This document shows positions 3,632 to 5,031 of a stretch of 5,031 nucleotides of DNA, one piece after another (the stretch's first letter is position 1; every line of letters starts with the position of its first letter). The position numbers were made by a program, and so were the translations under genes. Source of the stretch: Thermococci archaeon (lineage in GTDB: Archaea > Methanobacteriota_B > Thermococci > Thermococcales > Thermococcaceae); the NCBI GenBank assembly GCA_003663525.1, contig QMUF01000116.1, forward strand, positions 1 through 5,031, in the 5' to 3' direction. The notes under the pieces were generated by a model, which worked only from the letters and a program-made list of their open reading frames with translations, made no database searches and was not told where the DNA came from.

Positions 3632-5031
3632 ACCTCCTACATATGCTTCCAGAACTTTTATATTTTTCAGTTCCCTTTCCTCCACCTCAAGGGGGTCTTT
3701 ATCAACAATAATAAAGTCTGCGAGTTTCCCCTCTTCAAGCGTCCCGAGCTCATTTTCAGAATGCATTATGTACGCGGAGCCGTAAATGTAGAGGTGCAGG
3801 GCTTCTTCAATGGATATGCACTCTTCTTCTGTGTATCTGTAGGTCTCAATGGCCTCGAATTTCCCCCTTGTTACCGCGGCATACACCGTCTCCCACGGGT
3901 TTACCACCTCTATCGGAGAGTCTGTCCCAAAGCCTATTGGGACGCCTTTTTTGAGCATGCTGTTAAATGGGTAAATCCACTTGGCCCTCTCTTTTCCAAC
4001 TCTCTGTACGGCCCACCAGTCGCTTATCACAAATCTCGGCTGCACCGAGGCCACAGCTCCAAGCTTTTTCATTCTCTCTATCTGATCCTCCCTGATAATT
4101 GAAGCGTGCTCTATGCGGTATCTCTCTTCTCCAAATTTTTCATAAACGTCCAGCACCATGTCAATGGTTCTATCTCCTATTGCATGGACTGCCATTTGGA
4201 GACCTAGTTGTTGGGCTTCTTGAACTATTCTTTCTAGCTCTTCTTTGCTTATATTGGGCTGGCCGCTTGTAGGAGCATCTTCATAGGGTTTAGAAAGCCA
4301 CGCTGTTCGAGCTCCAAGGCTCCCATCAGCAAGAATCTTTATCCCCATGATCTTTACCCTCTTACTCCCAATATTTCTAGTAAGGCCAAGTTTTTTCAAC
4401 TCCTCAAGAAGGAAGGGATTGAGGTATACAAACACCCTAATAGGGAGCTTTCCTTCGCCATCTAACTCCAAAAGTGCCCTAAGGCTTTTTTCGTTTACAC
4501 TCACGAAGCCAATGCTTGTGACTCCTTGAGAGAGCGCAAACTTAGCTCCTTCTTCAATAAATTGTTTGTAGTCCTCAACCGTTAGATTTTGGTTGATTAC
4601 ATCCCTAACCTTCTCTAAAGCGTTCTCTTTTACTATTCCCCTTTCTAGATCCACGTCTTCCCCTTCCTCAAGCCCTATGAGCTCAATTGCCTTTGTGTTT
4701 AGAACCGCCGCATGGAAGCATGTGCGAGACAGAAACACCGGCCGGTCTTTAATCACCTCATCTATGTCCTCCTTTGTTGGATATCGCCCCAAATCTTCTT
4801 GGTCCCATCCGAAGCCGAGAATCCACGTTGTTCCTACGCTTTCCGCGTATTTTTTGAGCTTTTTCTTAAACTCATCGATACTCATTGTTCCATTGAGATC
4901 CAGCATGTGCAGAGACTGACCAAGGGTATTTAGGTGCATGTGGGAATCTATAAACCCCGGCAAAATCGTTTTTCCTTGAAGGTCTATTACCTCTCCTCCA
5001 AGTTCTTTGACAATTTTGGTGGCTTTTTTGC
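3617..5031 (-). CDS. YtcJ-type amidohydrolase (Amidohydro_3), 5' end outside the window
   Basis: The frame is open from the TAA at 3619-3617 to the window edge, giving 470 visible residues. A TTG at 4963 is internal, since 22 more residues precede it, ending DLQGKTILPGFIDSHMH. That segment is the usual beta-sandwich-to-barrel junction, so probably only about 20-40 residues are missing. Counting from TTG 4963, the metal-site residues are H8 and H10 (DSHMH), K209 (likely carboxylated, in KILADGSLG), H260 (VHAIGD), H286 (IEHA) and D348 (GTDSP). The C-terminal sandwich returns at LGTLEEGKLADFIIVDKDP. The protein is a zinc-dependent hydrolase acting on an amide or related bond; the natural substrate of the archaeal members is unknown. 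As I recall, Pyrococcus homologues carry the old label 'exoenzyme regulatory protein AepA', which the sequence does not support as a function. The promoter lies beyond 5031. Confidence 0.93.
   Translation of the reverse strand, partial: KKATKIVKELGGEVIDLQGKTILPGFIDSHMHLNTLGQSLHMLDLNGTMSIDEFKKKLKKYAESVGTTWILGFGWDQEDLGRYPTKEDIDEVIKDRPVFLSRTCFHAAVLNTKAIELIGLEEGEDVDLERGIVKENALEKVRDVINQNLTVEDYKQFIEEGAKFALSQGVTSIGFVSVNEKSLRALLELDGEGKLPIRVFVYLNPFLLEELKKLGLTRNIGSKRVKIMGIKILADGSLGARTAWLSKPYEDAPTSGQPNISKEELERIVQEAQQLGLQMAVHAIGDRTIDMVLDVYEKFGEERYRIEHASIIREDQIERMKKLGAVASVQPRFVISDWWAVQRVGKERAKWIYPFNSMLKKGVPIGFGTDSPIEVVNPWETVYAAVTRGKFEAIETYRYTEEECISIEEALHLYIYGSAYIMHSENELGTLEEGKLADFIIVDKDPLEVEERELKNIKVLEAYVGGSKLY
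3655..3667 (+). terminator. Possible T-rich terminator of the peptidase gene
   Basis: ACTTTTATATTTTTC holds a T4 and a T5 run about 25-35 bp after the peptidase stop, inside the 3' part of the opposing amidohydrolase gene. Runs of T are the usual archaeal intrinsic stop signal. There is no hairpin, and the signal is weak. Confidence 0.3.

Noticed and set aside
3761..4933. Plus-strand frames opposite the amidohydrolase (3761-4102, 4347-4529, 4593-4919, 4712-4933)
   Set aside because: They are antisense to a gene with a complete catalytic signature and resemble no known family.
3617..4963. Amidohydrolase starting at TTG 4963
   Set aside because: The frame stays open to 5031, and the upstream residues form the conserved lead-in to the metal-binding HxH motif. 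The gene is cut by the window edge rather than starting there.

Overview
The window looks like chromosomal DNA from a hyperthermophilic euryarchaeon of the order Thermococcales (Pyrococcus, Thermococcus or a close relative). The evidence is an archaeal-type L40e protein, GGTGAT/GGAGG-type ribosome binding sites, AT-rich archaeal TATA/BRE promoter elements, AGG/AGA and ATA codon preference, and a tRNA gene with all-G:C acceptor and T stems and an encoded CCA. Genus and species cannot be fixed from sequence reading alone.

Layout from left to right. Bases 1-67 may be the tail of an upstream gene. The 52-residue ribosomal protein L40e follows (101-259, +). It runs head-on, with two bases between stop codons, into a small PadR-family regulator (262-585, -). 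A 156-bp divergent region carries a promoter in each direction and a dyad over the predicted padR start point. To its right is an apparent two-gene membrane operon: a FUN14-domain protein (742-1041, +) and a roughly 12-helix MOP/MATE-superfamily flippase (1045-2388, +). A tRNA-Arg(GCG) gene (2420-2497, -) lies head to head with an M24B prolidase/Xaa-Pro peptidase gene (2561-3631, +), and a single near-palindromic TATA element lies between them. The peptidase gene overlaps by 15 bp, tail to tail, a YtcJ-type amidohydrolase (3617 to beyond 5031, -) whose 5' end is outside the window.

How the genes may work together: FUN14 and the flippase are very probably co-transcribed, and both act in the membrane. 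The divergent PadR protein is a natural candidate to regulate itself and possibly that operon. The peptidase and amidohydrolase are both metal-dependent hydrolases, but they are convergent, so shared regulation is not implied. The gene families are all known. I found no CRISPR array, insertion sequence, integrase, toxin-antitoxin pair or clear defence system. The points most worth a second look are the padR/FUN14/flippase regulatory region, the shared TATA element and the convergent overlap.
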